From positions 1 through 6,594 of the forward strand of contig CAZECM010000133.1 in assembly GCA_964510785.1 (NCBI GenBank): a stretch of DNA of 6,594 nucleotides. The letters run 5' to 3'. This document shows positions 5,253 to 6,594 of this stretch, piece by piece. Position 1 is the stretch's first letter. Every line of letters begins with the position of its first letter. The stretch comes from JAAYZM01 sp964510785 (GTDB lineage: Bacteria; Actinomycetota; Actinomycetes; Actinomycetales; Cellulomonadaceae). Both the position numbers and the translations under genes were made by a program. Under the pieces are notes generated by a model. That model did not search any database, was not told the DNA's origin, and saw only the letters and a program-made list of their open reading frames with translations.

Positions 5253-6067
5253 TGCGTAGGACGAGCCAGGCCTCGCTCGACGCCGTCGCGGCGGGCTACG
5301 AGCCCGTGCTGCGGACGGCCGGTGCGCAAGCGGCGACGCTCGGCGAGCAGCTGTTCGCCGTCGTCGACGCCCTGGACGGCTCGAGCACGCTCCGGCGCGC
5401 ACTGAGCGACCCCGCGCGCGACGGCGACTCGAAGGCCGCTCTCGCGACCCAGGTCCTCGCGGGCCGGGCGGACGACCGCGTCGTCGAGGTGCTCAGTGCA
5501 CTCGCTCGTGCCCGGTGGTCGGGCGAGAGCGACATCGCGGACGCCGTCGAGCAGCTCGCTGCGGACTCGGTGCTCGCGAGCGCCCAGAACGCCGGTGAGC
5601 TCGAGCGCGTCGAGGAGGAGCTGTTCCGTATCGTGCGGCTCCTGGCAGGCCAGCGCGAGCTGCGGCGGGGACTCGGCGACCGGCAGGCGAGCCCGGAGGC
5701 ACGGGCGGAGCTCGTGCAGCGCGTCTTCGGCGGTTCGACCCACCCGGCGACGCTCGCGCTCGTGACCCGTGCCGCGCAAGCACCGCGGGGCCGTGGCATC
5801 GTCGCGTCGCTCACGGAGCTCGAGCGGCTCATCGCCGCGCGCCGCCGCAAGCTGGTGGCCGCCGTCTCGACGGCTCAACCGCTCACCAAGGCGCAGTCAG
5901 CCCGGCTGGCTACGCTGCTGGAGACCGCCTACGGGCGTTCGGTCCAGCTCAACATCTCTGTGGACCCCGGCGTCGTCGGCGGCCTGCGGATCGAGGTCGG
6001 TTCCGACGTGGTCAACGCCACGGTCCTGGCCCGACTTGACGACGTCCGTCGCCGGCTGGCCGGCTGA
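5252..6067 (+). CDS. atpH: F1Fo ATP synthase subunit delta, long form with repeated N-terminal domain
   Basis: Subunit delta (OSCP) caps F1 and joins it to subunit b. The C-terminal part is clear: KLVAAVSTAQPLT at 200-212, VQLNISVDPGVVGGLRIEVG at 231-250, and a last helix ending in LDDVRRRLAG. The protein has 271 residues against about 177 in E. coli. The extra length is explained by a duplicated helical domain. Residues 32-91 align without gaps to 122-181 with 17 of 60 identities by my count, including EQLF/EELF, LRRALSD/LRRGLGD and the K/R-A-x-L segment. The second copy is next to the C-terminal domain and so matches the normal delta N-terminal domain. The ATG overlaps the atpF stop by 1 base (TGATG), with AGGTGG at 5242-5247 as ribosome binding site. 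atpA follows after 32 bases. Confidence 0.95.
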   Translation: MRRTSQASLDAVAAGYEPVLRTAGAQAATLGEQLFAVVDALDGSSTLRRALSDPARDGDSKAALATQVLAGRADDRVVEVLSALARARWSGESDIADAVEQLAADSVLASAQNAGELERVEEELFRIVRLLAGQRELRRGLGDRQASPEARAELVQRVFGGSTHPATLALVTRAAQAPRGRGIVASLTELERLIAARRRKLVAAVSTAQPLTKAQSARLATLLETAYGRSVQLNISVDPGVVGGLRIEVGSDVVNATVLARLDDVRRRLAG

Positions 6068-6087
6068 CGAGCAAGACCCGAGAGCAC

Positions 6088-6093
6088 AGGAGA
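6088..6093 (+). promoter_or_regulatory. Ribosome binding site fixing a TTG start for atpA
   Basis: AGGAGA ends 6 bases before TTG at 6100. No ATG or GTG in the atpA frame is near, and the residues after TTG (SELTIKPEDIR) match the normal start of actinobacterial subunit alpha, so TTG is the start. Confidence 0.8.
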
Positions 6094-6099
6094 AGAGCA

Positions 6100-6594
6100 T
6101 TGTCTGAGCTGACGATCAAGCCCGAGGACATCCGGGCCGCGCTGGACAGCTTCGTCGCGTCGTACGAGCCCTCGGCGGACGCGAGCGAAGAGGTCGGCCG
6201 GGTCACCCTCGCTGCCGACGGCATCGCGCAGGTCGAGGGCCTGCCCGGAGTCATGGCGAACGAGCTCGTGAAGTTCGAGGACGGCACGCTCGGCCTCGCG
6301 CTGAACCTCGACGTCCGCGAGATCGGTGTCGTCGTCCTCGGTGAGTTCACCGGGATCGAGGAGGGCCAGGAGGTCCGCCGCACGGGCGAGGTGCTCTCGG
6401 TACCCGTCGGCGACGGCTACCTCGGCCGCGTCGTCGACCCGCTCGGCACGCCGATCGACGGTCTCGGCGAGATCGCGACGAGCGGCCGCCGCGCCCTCGA
6501 GCTGCAGGCCCCGGGCGTCATGGCGCGCAAGTCCGTGCACGAGCCGCTGCAGACCGGCATCAAGGCGATCGACTCGATGATCCCGATCGGCCGC
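6100..6594 (+). CDS. atpA: F1Fo ATP synthase subunit alpha, N-terminal part
   Basis: The first 165 codons of the alpha subunit are present; the window ends exactly at codon 165, so the gene is cut by the edge. Alpha alternates with beta in the F1 hexamer and carries the non-catalytic nucleotide sites. After the N-terminal helix SELTIKPEDIR, which contacts delta, come the beta-barrel domain (about 28-95; GRVTLAADGIAQVEGLPG and on) and the conserved LGRVVDPLGTPIDG at 108-121. The start of the nucleotide-binding domain follows, with KSVHEPLQTGIKAIDSMIP at 144-162. The Walker A loop would lie about five residues past the end. The start is TTG at 6100, with AGGAGA 6 bases upstream. It follows atpH by 32 bases in the same operon, and gamma, beta and epsilon genes are expected next. 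Confidence 0.96.
   Translation, partial: MSELTIKPEDIRAALDSFVASYEPSADASEEVGRVTLAADGIAQVEGLPGVMANELVKFEDGTLGLALNLDVREIGVVVLGEFTGIEEGQEVRRTGEVLSVPVGDGYLGRVVDPLGTPIDGLGEIATSGRRALELQAPGVMARKSVHEPLQTGIKAIDSMIPIGR

Noticed and set aside
1..6594. Mobile element, CRISPR array, tRNA/rRNA or a novel defence-type system
   Set aside because: All coding space is filled by known housekeeping genes in a conserved order; I saw no transposase, direct repeat array, tRNA-like fold or foreign composition.

Overview
This window is a core chromosomal region from a high-GC Gram-positive bacterium (Actinomycetota). The evidence is the very high G+C content, heavy use of GTG starts, and the order prfA - prmC - Sua5/TsaC - wecA/rfe - atpI-like - atpB-atpE-atpF-atpH-atpA. 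To my knowledge this matches the Mycobacterium tuberculosis Rv1299-Rv1308 region. Here, however, atpF (subunit b) and atpH (subunit delta) are separate genes, whereas mycobacteria fuse them. That points away from mycobacteria and towards other actinobacteria; a Micrococcales or Cellulomonas-like source is my guess from sequence flavour, not a proven assignment.

Layout, all on the + strand. Bases 2-145 are the 3' end of prfA (peptide chain release factor 1). prmC (147-1103) methylates release factors. A compact YrdC-domain gene (1100-1762) makes threonylcarbamoyl-AMP for the tRNA t6A modification. wecA/rfe (1759-2925) starts cell-envelope glycan synthesis by loading GlcNAc-1-phosphate on undecaprenyl phosphate. 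A four-helix membrane protein of the AtpI position follows (2922-3407). After a leader of about 105-125 bases come the ATP synthase genes atpB, atpE, atpF, atpH and the first 165 codons of atpA, which is cut by the window end just before its Walker A loop.

From prfA to the atpI-like gene the frames either overlap by 4 bases (GTGA or ATGA) or lie 1 base apart, so this block looks translationally coupled. The only real gaps are before atpB (3408 to 3512 or 3533), between atpB and atpE (4332-4413), and the 32 bases before atpA. The first two contain potential RNA stem-loops. The upstream genes serve translation quality (prfA, prmC, t6A synthesis) and the envelope (wecA). The downstream genes build the proton-driven F1Fo ATP synthase.

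I see no mobile element, CRISPR array, RNA gene or undescribed multi-gene system. The points most worth a second look are an internal tandem duplication of the N-terminal domain in subunit delta, an uncertain and possibly non-canonical start for atpB, a small hairpin capped by a GNRA tetraloop within an 8-codon leader ORF, and a Cys-Cys variant of the SAM-binding motif in PrmC.
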